From contig MU130003.1 of NCBI GenBank assembly GCA_015039465.1, forward strand, positions 1 to 56,153: a DNA stretch of 56,153 nt, given 5' to 3'. The DNA is from Phlegmacium glaucopus (taxonomy: Eukaryota; Basidiomycota; Agaricomycetes; Agaricales; Cortinariaceae). The notes below the pieces were generated by a model, which made no database searches, was not told the origin of the DNA, and was given only the letters and a program-made list of their open reading frames with translations. Below, one piece after another: positions 11,300-23,900 of the stretch. The position numbers were made by a program, and so were the translations under genes. The stretch's first letter is position 1, and every line of letters begins with the position of its first letter.

Positions 11300-13313
11300 T
11301 CAAGAAGACCTCGCTTTCAATTTAACAGGCAACTTTCCTTTGAGCATCACAAATCTGTCCAGTAATTCCTCTTCCCAGAGTGATGGATCGTAACCGTCGT
11401 CAAAGGACAGCTCAAAAGTCTTCACAAGTAAGCATGTCACTAATCGAAGTTCCATCATGGCAAGGGGCTTCCCTGGACAATTTGCCGATCCAGTCGAAAA
11501 TGGAATGAATGCGTTACGCTCTAAGATGATGTTAAAGTCCTTTTTCAACCATCTGTCGGGCCAGAATTTGTCTGGATGTGGGAAGAAGTAACGCGGGTCC
11601 CGATGAATGGCGTAAGGAGGGACTAGAATTGCCGTGCCTTCTGTGATAATCCTTCAAGGAAAAATGAGTTCATATAAATTGTTGTAAAGCAAAAGGATTC
11701 GTACATATTAGAACCGAGTACTTTGCCGCTGCTCCCAATTGGGGGCGCACGCTGCAAGCTAGTTGGGACAGGGGGCTGGAGGCGGAGAGCTTCATTTCTA
11801 AGAATATCAATCAGCTTTATTTATGGAATACTATCGGGAGTGTATCTCACATTACGGCATTTAAGAAAGGCAGCGTGGCTAAAAGATTGGATTTGATGGG
11901 TTCGTCAGTTTCCAGTGGCAGGGATTCATCAAATTCATCCCTGAGACGCTGCTGATACTCGGGGTTGCAGATAAGATAGTAGACGATGTTGGAAAGTACA
12001 GACGCAGTGGTATCCGAGCCTGCGATGATGGCAAGAAGGGAATTTGCTGTGATGATGCCGTGTGGAGATGCCGTTGCGTCAGCTTTGGTTGCCTCAAGCT
12101 ACATTCATTAATTTCTAATCACTTCATCTATCTTCGATGTGCAGCAAATGCGACTCACAAGGTAGGAGAAGAGATCCTTGCGGTTAGTCACAGGTTGAGC
12201 CGCTCTCTTTTGAGATTGTTTAATGGCAAACAATCTTAGGCTTCTTGTATCATTCCCAAAGAACGGAATCGTACGTAACAGTGGTGCACACCAGGGAACG
12301 TGTTGAATGATGCTGGGTAGGCTGAGTTTCTGTCAGAACATGCTTGTACCAAGAACAACAAGAACTTTACAAGAGGCCTCTTTTCAAGGTAGGTAGAATA
12401 CCATCCCCATCCCCATCACGCATGAGGGAATATACACCGCCGAATCTAAGGTCAAAATCAATCTTCACGGCCACCATAATCACTAAGAAAATAAGATGAA
12501 TACGCGAAATCACCCATAAAATCAAAACTGGTATAACATAGTGGGCATGAGATCGCATAGACATTATAAGTGAAAGATACACGAACGAGAAGGAGCTAAT
12601 CTGGTTCGCCAAATCAACGCAGATTTCATCGTCGCATAAATTTTGGAGTTGTGTCATCAATTGAGCAGCACGCTTCACCAGCATGTCCTCATAGTCTACG
12701 AGAGCAGCAGACTGGAAGGCATTGTTCCACGGCTTGCGAAGCTGAGCATGCAGACGTAGATCTCTGACTCCGGTTAGACTGTGATTCAACTCGCCGCCCC
12801 GTGTCGATAGTAAGCGTCTTCCGTCCCACACTGGTAGAGGGAACTGAGTGAAGATAGCATTGGGATGTGAATTTATCTTACTGGGTCCCTTTGGCATCCC
12901 TTGTGGACCGAGGATATATGGGATCAATTCTACATTGATGATTGACAATTCATTTGGTCCTGAAGACAAAGCGACTTTAGTGACGGTTCCAAACGAAAAT
13001 ACCAAAATGGAACCTCACCAATGCGGACGATAGGGCCATATTTATCGTGCAACTTTTTATAGTATATGTGAGCTCTGCCTCCGAAACTAATCCATGCCAT
13101 CCAAAATTTTGTCAGTTTGCATCGGGTTGGCCCAGGGTACTTTGCAAGCGGGTGCAATGGAGACAGGCGATACAACGATATAGACCCAAGTAAGGTCGCT
13201 AGATATGTGCACGTGCCAAATGCCAAAGAAAATGCGATGGAGTACGATTCGAGGTGGGGAAGCAGGAAGGCAGTTGAAGCAATACAAAGAATGGTGATCA
13301 AAGCGGCAGGCAA
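11300..13313 (-). CDS. Cytochrome P450 monooxygenase
   Basis: Microsomal haem-thiolate monooxygenase. Eight exons (minus): 13313-13019, 12959-12581, 12527-12504, 12445-12371, 12321-12159, 12098-11851, 11797-11705 and 11651-11300, summing to 1629 nt, 542 aa. Visible features in order: two N-terminal hydrophobic segments (ER anchor), the PGP-like hinge LAKYPGPTR, GPIVRIGPNELSI, the I-helix AGSDTT at about 338-343, K-helix EALR, a PERF-like DKFWPDRW, and the haem-binding FSTGSANCPGKPLA with the axial Cys at about 484. Exon 3 is just 24 nt. All catalytic landmarks are present, so the enzyme is probably functional. Substrate and CYP family cannot be assigned. It sits tail-to-head with the MDR gene, but I see no core biosynthetic enzyme to suggest a cluster. 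Confidence 0.93.
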
Positions 13314-13742
13314 TACAAGAGACCTTGGTTCATTGTTCCTGTACCAGATATGGGTGACCTAATAGATCGTCAGTTAACGTATCAAGAAATTCTGAGAACT
13401 TCCTTACAATTGCCATGAAAATAGTAACAGCGAAAGCATGATGAAATGCAGTGCCCAACATTCAGTCAGATTTGAAGAGCACCCAGCAGCAATTCTCTTC
13501 AGTGGGGAAATTATACAAGTGGTGCCATTATACCGGAGTTTAAGAGCACCCACGAGGGTTCGCAGATGTTACGTAGTACCATAGATTCATCGCCACAACC
13601 AAAAGTTATTCAATAAGCTTCCCGTCGAAAACCACTCAGCAAAGCTGTACGTAGATGTTTGCGTCTATAATAGACTGCTGACTAATGATAATTGTTCCCT
13701 TGCAGACGGTCTGAGTGGGTTCAAGTTGAAAACTTAATCACT
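13314..13742. promoter_or_regulatory. Divergent promoter region between P450 and LIS1
   Basis: 429 bp separate the P450 start codon (minus) from the LIS1 start codon (plus). A pyrimidine-rich ttcccttgcag at about 13695-13705 could be the acceptor of a LIS1 5'-UTR intron. No strong TATA box is visible on either side. Confidence 0.4.
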
Positions 13743-15649
13743 ATGGCTGGCCAATTAACAAATCGACAACAACTTGACCTGTACGCGTTTTGGGAATTAT
13801 AAAGAAAGATACGAGCATCTTTGACATGTTTTGAATCAGACACAAATCGATGCTCGATTACCTCCACAACGCAGGCTATATCAAAACATATAATGAGTTC
13901 CGAGAGGAAGCGCCTGAGCTGGTAAGACTGTACGCCGATTGTGTGCGTTCGGGCAATACTGATCAAGTATCTCTTCAAGCACGATTTTGTTCCCGACTCT
14001 ACATCTCCAACCAGTGGGCTACTAGTCAAGAAATGGACGAGTATCATTAGAATGCAGAGAAGGGTATGCCATAGTTTATATCCTTCGATGTGACGTGCTT
14101 TACTTTCTTTACGTTTACAGATAATGGAACTCGAGAAGCAGTTGAAACAAGCACTGGAGGACGTAGCCAATGCCAATCCCCTTGCCCCAGGAAGTTCGAG
14201 TCGCGCTAATAAAGAATGGATACCGTCAACGACCCCTCGGCATACACTCACTGGCCATCGCGACAAGATAAATGCAGTCAGCTTCCATCCACTCTACTCC
14301 GTGCTCGCGTCGGCATCAGTAGATGCCACGGTCAAGATATGGGATTGGGATACAGGAGAGTGTGAGCGTACATTGAAGAGTCATACTAAAGCAGTATCAG
14401 ACTGTCAATATGACTCAACGGGCAAAGTCCTAGGTGAGTGTCAGTTGACGATATGTTAGCGCAATGACTAATGGCGCGCTTTTCTTGATCAATAGCGACC
14501 TGCTCTGACGATCTGTTCATCAAACTCTGGAATGTCCCCGACGATTACAAGAACTTTGCTACATTGCGAGGTCATGAGCATTCTATCTCGAGCGTCTGTT
14601 TTCTTCCTGGAGACAATCAACTGATATCCTCAAGCCGAGATAACACAGTGAGAGTATGGGACGTTTCAACTAGGTGCATGATTGTCGACCATCCTCCTAT
14701 CAATCCATCCGATCGCTGATCTTGATGTGCCCAGTCATTGTGTCAAAGTTTTGAAACCCCACACAGAATGGATACGTTCTGCACTACCGAGTGCTGATGG
14801 ACGGCTATTGTTGACGTGTTCGGATGATCATGTAGGATTCTCCATTCAATTCTGACCAAAGTACCGTGATTTACCCATCTTGCTACAGACGGCACGTATA
14901 ACGGACATAGAATCTGCCGCACTTAAAACAGAAATGCGAGGACACGATAATCGCATTGAATGTGCCATGTTTGTCCCAATGGTGTCTATTCCAGCGATCA
15001 GAGAGCTGGTTGCTCTGGTAACATCAAATTGTTGCCTTATAGGGCAAATTTGTGCTCATTTTATCTATTTCATGTTCTCATGCAGCCCGCAACTGCACAA
15101 TCAACAAAGGTGGATTCATTGGGTATATCTTTCGTCATGACAGCTTCTCGGGACAAAACGATTAAGCTTTGGGACGCGCTCCGAGGACAATGTCTATGGA
15201 CGTTTGTGAGTCACTCCCCTCCTAGACCTCCTCCCCTCCCCTCTATTGACGATTTGTGTGTTCGACAGGTCGGCCATGATGGTTGGGTTCAGGCCTTGAC
15301 ATTTCACCCTTGTGGAAAATTCCTTCTCTCAGTGGCTGATGATCATACGATGCGAATATGGGATCTGAAAACGGGTCGATGCCTGAGAAAGAGTGCGTTT
15401 CCATTTTAATCTCTGCTGAGAGTAGCCTTTTCTAACTCTTCATCTTTAGTTGAAGCCCACAGCCCCTTCGTGCAATGTGTGGAATGGGCCCCAGCTCCAC
15501 TCACCGAAGGAAGCGAAGATGCAGATAGAATTCTTAATGTCGTTGCCACAGGTGGTACAGACAAGGTAAAGTCTGGATCTTATACGCACCACACTCATCC
15601 TCTCACAACTCTACAACTACGGCAGGTGATCAAAATATGGCGACCTTAA
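13743..15649 (+). CDS. PAC1: LIS1/PAC1 (NudF) dynein regulator
   Basis: Regulator of cytoplasmic dynein needed for nuclear migration and spindle positioning. Eleven exons: 13743-13780, 13840-13921, 13980-14063, 14121-14433, 14496-14673, 14735-14831, 14889-15017, 15086-15205, 15269-15392, 15450-15565 and 15626-15649, summing to 1305 nt, 434 aa, the normal length. The N-terminal LisH motif reads [20 protein letters not shown]. It is followed by the coiled-coil [13 protein letters not shown] and seven WD40 repeats starting at [16 protein letters not shown], with LIS1-specific strings such as [12 protein letters not shown] and GGTDKVIKIWRP at the C-terminus. The last exon codes for seven residues. 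The gene is intact. Fragments of it and its 3' flank recur in the neighbouring NACHT array (see repeats), so its 3' side was an edge of the duplicated unit. Confidence 0.96.
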
Positions 15650-16570
15650 AATAAGTACTTTGTCGGGCTTCACTAGAGTCTAGACTGGTGTTCGGGTCTG
15701 TACATCACTCCTCCCTGACACCTTATAACGACATTACACAGCACATGAAGCGGATTTTTATGATTTCAACCACTGGTGTTTAGACTCTGATTTTTTAAAT
15801 GTCTTTCTCAGAAAGGAATATGCTTAGTTGTTCCTTCCACGTTCTTTCGTTCTTTCAACCCATACCCGTCAAGGCGTTGCTGACCTGTCGTTCATTGTAA
15901 TTGTACCTGTATACGACCTGCGCATGCATAATTCACGTATTTTACGACTGATACACAAGTATTAACGCGAGGAGGGTAATTTTGAAAGTCCGGACTCCTT
16001 TTAGTGTCCAGGTATGTGACTGTCGTTTTGTAAATGTAGGTTAGACTTCTCTTGAAAGTAATGTGCAATGTAGTTAACTTTCAAAGCGTCTCGTTATTTT
16101 GGCTGTAAAAGTAAGTCTGTGTTTGCATAATCCTATCCAATGCTTACTTATGCGCTTATGCTTAATCGTTTATTGAATCATTGGATCAATTACTCCAATG
16201 CCTGGATCTGAAAAGCAAATTTATCTTGGTAGCATGAAATTTATTTCAACTATGTATTGAATATTCGTTCCACTTATACCAGTAACCCAGGGTGCGTATT
16301 GAGAACTTCAGTCTCCCTATCATGATAAGATTGCTCTTTGTTTTGTTAGTCAGGGAACGCTCGTCAAATTTCCAAACTATCTCTTTCTTCAAGTTGCAGC
16401 CTACAGGCCCTACACAATCTTTGAAGCTCGTTTCGTTGACTGCAAATCTGCAATCTGTGAGCGCTGGGACAAGGTTTGTGGCTGTAGCCTGCCATAAACG
16501 ATCATGAGAAAATAATACTATAGAACATGTCGCATGAGTTCGGATCCTACCACCCCACTTGCTACTAGAG
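15650..16570. other. LIS1 3' flank and upstream region of NACHT copy 2
   Basis: Non-coding. From about 15722 to 16230 the sequence is duplicated at about 28626-29130 (cgacattacacagcacatga is identical in both). From about 16060 on, it is also similar to the regions upstream of copies 3 and 5 (elements like gcgtctcgttattttggctg). It ends in the NACHT upstream module. Confidence 0.6.
16335..16500 (+). promoter_or_regulatory. Conserved upstream module of NACHT copy 2
   Basis: Contains ttgttagtcagggaacgctc followed by a cgtcaaatttcc element, a block like caatctttgaagctcgtttc and a ggtttgtggctgtagcctgc element, ending about 70 nt before the start codon. The same ordered elements lie upstream of copies 1 (minus), 3 (about 20812-20950) and 5 (about 30141-30250). 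Copy 4 keeps only the last part (about 25276-25345). The function is inferred from position and recurrence only. Confidence 0.4.
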
Positions 16571-19500
16571 ATGGCCCAGTTCAAAAACGTTGTCTTCCAA
16601 GGGGGTATGTTCAATTCAGCCAAGGGCGACATTTATATCAACGATCGGGAATTTGGTGCGCCACAATTCCCAATCCTTCTCGTTCCATCCTTATCAATGA
16701 CCAAATCAAGGACTTCAAGCCTTGAGCCAAGCAGTTTCTCATGGAGCAATCCATGACTCTGCTGAACGCTACCCAGCACCAAATTGTCACCCAGATACCC
16801 GCAAGGCCGTTCGACAGATTATTTTGGACTGGATCCATAACGAAAGTTCGGCGCTTCCCTTCTCTTGGCTTTATGGACCTGCTGGGGCCGGCAAAACAGC
16901 GATCCTCCAGGCAATCGCAGAGTTTCTGTGTAGTTCATCCGGAGACAATGAGAATTTTGGAGGTAGTTTTTTCTTTTCCAAAGGAAAGAATGGCCGAGAT
17001 CAAGGCAATTTTCTGTTCTCAACAATCGCATATCAACTCGCACTGAATGTACCTGGGCTACGTCAACACACCAACCGTATCATGGAAGCAAAGCCAACAC
17101 TCCACACAAAATCAATTGACGTACAACTACAAACTCTCATTGTTGATGCGCTCCAATGTTTATCACCTCTTCCACAACGATCCTACCTTGTGATAATAGA
17201 CGGATTGGATGAATGCCAGGATAAGGCGACCCAACAGCTCATTCTTCGTCCCCTGTGCGAAACAATTACGGCCCACAAATTACCGCTCAGATTTTTGATT
17301 GGGAGTCGTCCTGAATCTCATATCCGCGCCTGTTTCGATCAGGAAGCTCTGTGCACAATCACTGAGCGAGTCGTCCTCGACGAAACATTCAAGCCTGGAA
17401 AAGATATTCGGAGGCTTCTGCAAGACGGCTTTGCTGAGATCTGTGCCAGGCATGCCAATATCATGTCCCATGTGAAACAACCATGGCCCGCTAAAGGCAT
17501 TATCAATCTCCTTGTCCAACGGTCGTCCGGCCAGTTCATCTACGCAGCGACTGTCCTCAAGTTTGTTGGTGCCGATTTCTGTAATCCAACGAAACAGCTT
17601 CAGCTCGTATTGATGCCTGATCCCACAGCGTTCTCAGACCTTATCCAAGCACAGCGAACATTGTCCAGGTTCTTGGAATCATTTTGGCATTTGGTGAGAC
17701 TTTGACGTCAGAGGTGATTGAAGATATTCTCGAGATGGAGGAAGGTGAAGTGAAGCATGTGCTACGGGGTCTGTCTTCCTTGATTGCATTTGTGGGAGAC
17801 GACAAAGAGGAGTACTCGACTAAACACGACGACTCACATGTTGGTTGTGTTTATTTGATACATGCCTCATTCCGGGATTACTTAGTGGATTCAAGTCGCT
17901 CAGGCCCATTCCATGTCAATGAACAGGAACATAAGGACCAGGCTACTATACGGAGCTTCGCCTTGATTACTAAATGGATTAGAAGGCCTTGGAGGTAAGC
18001 GGTTCGTTCATGACTCTTATTCTCCAATCTTTAGATTCACAAGTATGACAGGATCCACTCCACCACCCAGCTTCCACACAGCGCAACTTGGGGTTATGTT
18101 AAATTTCATCTTCCACGGCGTTTCATCACGTCTCCAAGACGAGTCAAGGACGCAATTATCACAGACATTACTGAATTAATACAAGAGTTCTGGAAAATCT
18201 CAGATAATGAACTAGTTGATGTCTTTTTCACTGCTATGCTCTGTCTAGGGTGGATTTTGGAAGTATGTTTAGATATTATTCTCAATTTGCGGTACCGTCG
18301 ACGTTGCTGATGAAAAACCAACAGGAAATCGGGTCAGTAGTCACTGATGACGCACTCTTAAGAGTATATCGTGCGCATGAAAAGATGTTTGATCGATCCT
18401 TTACCGAATCCGTCGATATCAGTGACCTGCTCAGGCTCCTACCTGGTATCGTAGTGCAGAAGGGTCTGTCCATGCAAGGGGTGGCCGACTTGTACAAGGT
18501 TAAGATGGATCTGTTGGATCGCCTCTCTAAATCTGCCCTTGAACCGTTCGTCCTACCAGAACCAGCCTTCTATGTATTGTGGAACTATCTGTCTTCTTTC
18601 TTCATGGATCCATATCGATCTCATCTGTATCACAGCGATCCTATACTGCATCATGTTCTTATTTGCCGTCAGCTTTTGTCTCTACTGGATGGGTCCAAAT
18701 TTCAGTCGTAGGTTTCCATACAGTTCGAGTTCGCATCTTCTGATCTTTGAAGTTCCAGTAACGACCTCCTTGAATATGTTCGGTCTAACCTCTATCATCA
18801 CTTGTGCGCTGCCACCGAGGATTTTCTCCCTGGAGAAAATATCCCTGATGCCCACCATGCTTTACAATTGTTCGATAATTTAGACAGCATCACATATTAT
18901 GATGCACATCAGTCACGTTTCATGTCTTCTCTGGCGGCATATACTATCCGGTCTATTTTGAGATGGGCAGATACGTTGAACCGTCATCTGAAGGTGGGTG
19001 TGCTCATTATGTTGTGGTTTCACTTTCATGATGCAACTTCCTAGCGCGCGACTGTCTCCATTTCCAGCATCAATTGGATCAAACGACTGGGTCAAGCAAC
19101 AGACAGGATCTATCGTAAGATCCTATGCATAGAAACATATGGAAACATGACAATTCTTACTATGTGTTCACCCCTTCGTGGACTTTACATGCTACCCAGG
19201 ACCCGACCGCTCAGAGCAACGAATCCTGGTGTCGTTCAACTTCCTTGGGACCTCCTAGCCCAGGAGTCGGTGAATGATAGAATTCCCTCTTCCTTGACTG
19301 ACTTTATGACAACTCAAGAGAGATCTGGGCCTTTGTACATAAGCCCAGATGTTTACCATACCCAAATTACAGAATACTCTCTGGAGACAAATTTGCAGCG
19401 CCAGAACTTTTCGTGAGAACTTTTTTCTCTGATTTGACTACGCATTAATTGTATTTGTATGTTTCTCCCTCTAATCTTTTCGATTGCAGGCCCATTGTGG

Positions 19501-19824
19501 ACTGGAGCTTTGAGGAACACATTTCCCGTGCTCTTCCAACTGAAAGGATCTTTTATCTACTCCGATCACTTTATACAACGTTCCTTGGGCATGATGGAAC
19601 CGCAGACTCGGAATCGATGATCAACTTACTAGAGATCATTATAAAGTGGCTAGAGGTCAGTGTTTTACTATGATTGATGAACCCCAACGTAATATCCAAT
19701 TTGTCCCTAGGGACTTGGATCTGAGCGACCGAACGACTTGTACGATGGTTTCCAGGCTGCATTAGCCGCAGGAAAGTCTAAACGCGTAAACCTCCCATCA
19801 ATTGTTAGCCAGAAGCACAAATGA
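16571..19824 (+). pseudogene. NACHT-domain STAND NTPase, copy 2 (frameshifted)
   Basis: Same architecture and exon plan as copies 3-5, starting ATG 16571 (exon 1 16571-16655, exon 2 from 16711) with Walker A GPAGAGKT and Walker B YLVIIDGLDEC intact. Two lesions break the frame. A 31-bp deletion at about 17645 removes the segment that in copy 3 reads from gaccaattgt to attgtctgttt. A 1-bp deletion lies at about 18291, where copy 4 has ttgcgagtacc and copy 2 ttgcggtacc. Downstream coding is otherwise preserved through exon 7, which ends with TGA at 19822-19824. Unless translated as a truncated product of about 350 aa (motif plus NACHT core), the gene is dead. The good preservation of the remainder implies recent inactivation. 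Confidence 0.85.
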
Positions 19825-20981
19825 CAATATACTATTACTACTTTTTCTTCCGATTGAAAGTTGAGTCTCTTAGCCAAGTTGACCCCTGTTCAATTACTGC
19901 GATTTCAATGCGCGCGTTCGGGAAGTACTGATTAAGCTTCTCTTCAAGCATGATTTTACTCCCGACTCTACATTTCCGGTGAGCTATGATTGAAGCTTGA
20001 GTCTCTTAGCTAAGTTGACCCAGGTCCCATCAGGCCATCGGCATACACTGTTTGGCTCAGAACTTCTGGTTTTCGTTACAGGCTGTTGTATAACATGCTG
20101 AAGTATTATGACCAAACCATGATCAGACCGTTGAGCTGTACTCCATTTTTTGCCTTCATAACTTCCCCTAGGTTATAGGACTTGCTGCTTTATTCGGTCC
20201 ATTCTCTTTCAATCTACAGTCCCACAACACTCGCATCATGTTCGAAAGACTCGTTCAGACCCGGCAGTCCTCTGGAATCCTTGATTCCCCAGCGCATTCC
20301 TGTTCAATTGATATGACTCGCTACCGTGGCAGTAGTGTATGTAGATCATCGCTTCAGGTTGGTGTATAACGACTGACGAACTCCGACTAAACATCCAAGC
20401 TGTGCGCTCTGAAGCTGAAGAAGGTCGTTCCAAAGAGTACATCCAGTCCGGTCGACATCCATAGGGGTACGACGGCGTTCGGAATGGAATGTATTCACTG
20501 GGGCCTTTCCTCGGTCACCCAATATCTATCTAAGTTTCAGATCATCCGCCAGCAAGATCTACTTTTCACCGGATTGATTCAAAGGCTTTCCCTAGAAACC
20601 ATATGCATAAATAATGTAGAATGTACTTAACTTTCAAAGCGTTTCCTTATTTTGGCTGTAAAAGTAAGCTCGGTTTGCATCCTCCCCATCAAAGTCCTTG
20701 TGGCATGAAGTTTATTGGAGCTACTTACCGAATATTCATTCCATTTATACCAGTGACCAGCGTGCGTACTGGTCTCCCGTAGTCAGGACTCGGACTATAA
20801 GATTCATCTTTGTTTTGTTAGTCAGAGAACGGCTCGTCAAACTTCCAAAGTATTTTATTTTTTCAAGTTGCAACCTACAGGCCCCACACAATCTTTGACT
20901 TCAAGCTCGTTTCGTTGGCTGCGACTGCGACTGTGGCTGTAGCCTGTGAATATGACGCATGAGTTCTCATACCCCACTTAG
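19825..20981. repeat. Copy 2-3 spacer with LIS1 exon fragment and family relics
   Basis: Contains several recognisable pieces. At about 19895-19978 there is a degenerate copy of the LIS1 intron 2 / exon 3 junction (cttctcttcaagcatgattt against ctcttcaagcacgatttt in LIS1), flanked on both sides by near-identical copies of a segment reading gagtctcttagc.aagttgaccc. From about 20045 follows a tail segment shared with copies 3 and 5. At about 20400-20580 there is a segment (gaagctgaagaaggtcgttc) repeated at 34.3 kb and, more weakly, at 25.0 and 36.2 kb. The last 350 bp are the copy 3 upstream region with the shared module. No gene. Confidence 0.6.
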
Positions 20982-23900
20982 ATGACTCAATTTAAAAATG
21001 CGAAAAATTTAATCATCCAAGGGGGTATATTCAGTTCAGCCAAGGGCGACATTCATATTAACAATGGGGAATCTGGTGCGTCACGATTTTCAATCCTTCT
21101 CGTTCCATCCTTATCAATGACCAAATCAAGGATTTCAAGCCTTGAGCCAAGTAGTTTCTCATGGAGCAATTCATGACTCTGCTGAACGATACCCAGCACC
21201 AAATTGTCACCCAGATACCCGCATGGCCGTTCGAGAGATTATTTTGGACTGGATCCAGAATGATAATTTGGCGCTTCCCTTCTTTTGGCTTTATGGGCCT
21301 GCTGGTGCAGGGAAGACAGCGATCCTTCAGGCAATAGCAGAGTTTCTGTGTAGTTCATCAGAAAATTTTGGAGGGAGCTTTTTCTTTGCCAGGGGAAAGG
21401 ATGGCCGTGATCAAGGCCATTTTCTGTTCTCAACAATCGCATATCAGCTCGCACTGAAGATACCTAGACTACGTCATCGCATCAACCGTATCATGGAAGC
21501 AAATCCAACACTCCATACAAAGTCAATCGACGTACAACTACAAACTCTCATTGTTGATGCGCTCCAATCTCTCATTTTCGATGAGCTCCAATCTTTATCG
21601 CCTCTTCCACAACGATCCTATCTTGTGATCATAGATGGATTAGATGAATGCCAGGACAAGGCGACCCAACAGCACATTCTGCGTCTCCTGTGTGAAACGA
21701 TCACTGCTCACAAATTACCACTCAGATTTTTAATCGGGAGTCGCCCTGAATCTCATATCCGCGCTTGTTTCGACCAAGAAGCTCTGTATACGATCACCGA
21801 GCGAGTCGTCCTCGACGAAACATTCAATCCCGGACAGGATATTCAAGTGCTTCTGCAAAATGGCTTTGCTGAGATATGTGCCAAGCATGCTGATATTCTA
21901 TCCCATCTGAAACAACCATGGCCCGATGAAGGCATTATCGATCTCCTTGTCCAACGGTCATCCGGCCAGTTCATCTACGCAGCGACTGTCCTCAAGTTTG
22001 TTGGTGCCGATTTCTGTAATCCAACGAAACAGCTTCAGCTCGTATTGATGCCTGATCCCACGGCGTTCTCAGACCTTGACCAATTGTACACCCAAATATT
22101 GTCTGTTTATCCAAGCGCAGCGAACATTGTCCAAGTTCTAGGAATCATCTTGGCATTTGCTGCGACTTTGACACCAGAGGTGATTGAAGATATTCTCGAG
22201 ATGGAGGAAGGTGAAGTGAAGCATGTGCTACGGGGTCTGTCGTCCTTGATTGCATTTGTCGGAGATGACAACGAGAATTACTCGACTGAACACGACGACT
22301 CAGATGTCGGTTGTGTTTACTTGATACACGCCTCGTTTCGGGATTACTTGGTGGATTCAAGTCGCTCAGGCCCATTTCATGTCAATGAACAGGAACATAA
22401 GGACCAGGCTACCACACGGAGTTTTGCCTTGATTACTAAATGGATTAGAAGGCCTTGGAGGTAAGCGGTTTGTTCATCAATCTTATTCTCCATTTATTAA
22501 TTAGATTCACAACTATGACAGGATTCATTCCACCACCCGGCTTCCACACAGTAAAACATGGGATTACGTTGAGTTCCATCTTCCACCGCGTTTCATCGAG
22601 TCTCCAAAACCAGTCAGGGATGCAATTATGATAGACATTAATGAATTAACACAAGAGTTCTGGAAAATCTCAAATAATACAGCGGTTGATGTATTTTTCA
22701 CCGCAATGCTCTGTCTAATGTCGATTTTAAATGTGTGTTTACATATTATTCTCAGTTTTCGAGCACCGTCGATTATGCTGATAAAAAACCAACAGAGAAT
22801 CGTGTCACTAGTCACCGATGACGAATTCTTCAGAGTATATGATGGATATCAAAAGATTCTTGATCGATCCTTTACCGAATCCGGCGATATCGATGAGCTC
22901 ATGTTCCTACCTGGTGTTGTAGTGCAGAAGGGTCTGTCCATACGAGGGATGGCCGACTTATACATGGTTAAGACGGATCTATTGGATCGCCTCTGTAAAT
23001 CTACCCTTGAACCTTTCGTCTTAGGATCACCATCCTCGTATGTATTGCAGGGCGAACTGTCTACTTTCTTAAAGGATCGAGATCGATCCCGTCTCTATTA
23101 CTGTGATCCTGTACTTCATCATGTTCTTATCTGCTGTCGGTTTTTGTCTCTACTGGATAGATCCAATGCCTTTGATCTTCAGTCGTAGGTTTCCATACAA
23201 CCTGAGTTGACATCTTCTGATATTTGGAGTTCCAGTGGTGAACTACTTGGTTATGTTCGGTCTAACCTCTATCATCACTTGTGCTCTGCCACTGAGGCCT
23301 TTTTCTCTGGAGAAAATATACCAGGCCACCACCCTGCTGCACGATTGTTCAATAATTTAGACAGCACCACATATTATGATGCACTTCAGTCACGTTCCAT
23401 GTCTTCCCTGGCGGCATATACTATCAAGTCTGTTTTGAGATGGGCAGATACATTGAACGGTGGTTTGAAGGTGGGTGTGCTCCATATGGTGTGGTTTCAC
23501 TTTTCTAATGCGACTTGCTAGCACGCGACTGTCTCCATTTCCAGCATCAATTTAATCAAACGACTGGGTCACTTAACAGACAGGATCTATCGGGACATCC
23601 TATGCATAGAAACACATGGAAGCATGTCCACTATTACTACATGTGCACCCCTTCGTGAAGTTTACAGGATTCCCGACAGTCGACCACGGAGGCCAGCGAA
23701 TCCTGGTGTCGTTCAACTTTCTTGGGGCCTCCTAGCCGAACGGTCGATGGATGATAGAATTTCCTCTTCCTTTACTGACTTTATGATAACTCAAGAGAGA
23801 TCTGGGCCTTTGTACATAAGCCCAGATATTTACCATACCCAAATTACAGAATACTCTCTCGAGACAATTTTCCGGCGCCAGAACAACCGGTGAGTTTTCT

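Noticed and set aside
9001..13313. Secondary-metabolite cluster (MDR reductase plus P450)
   Set aside because: Only two oxidoreductases are adjacent. No synthase, terpene cyclase, transporter or regulator accompanies them, and the neighbours are housekeeping genes.
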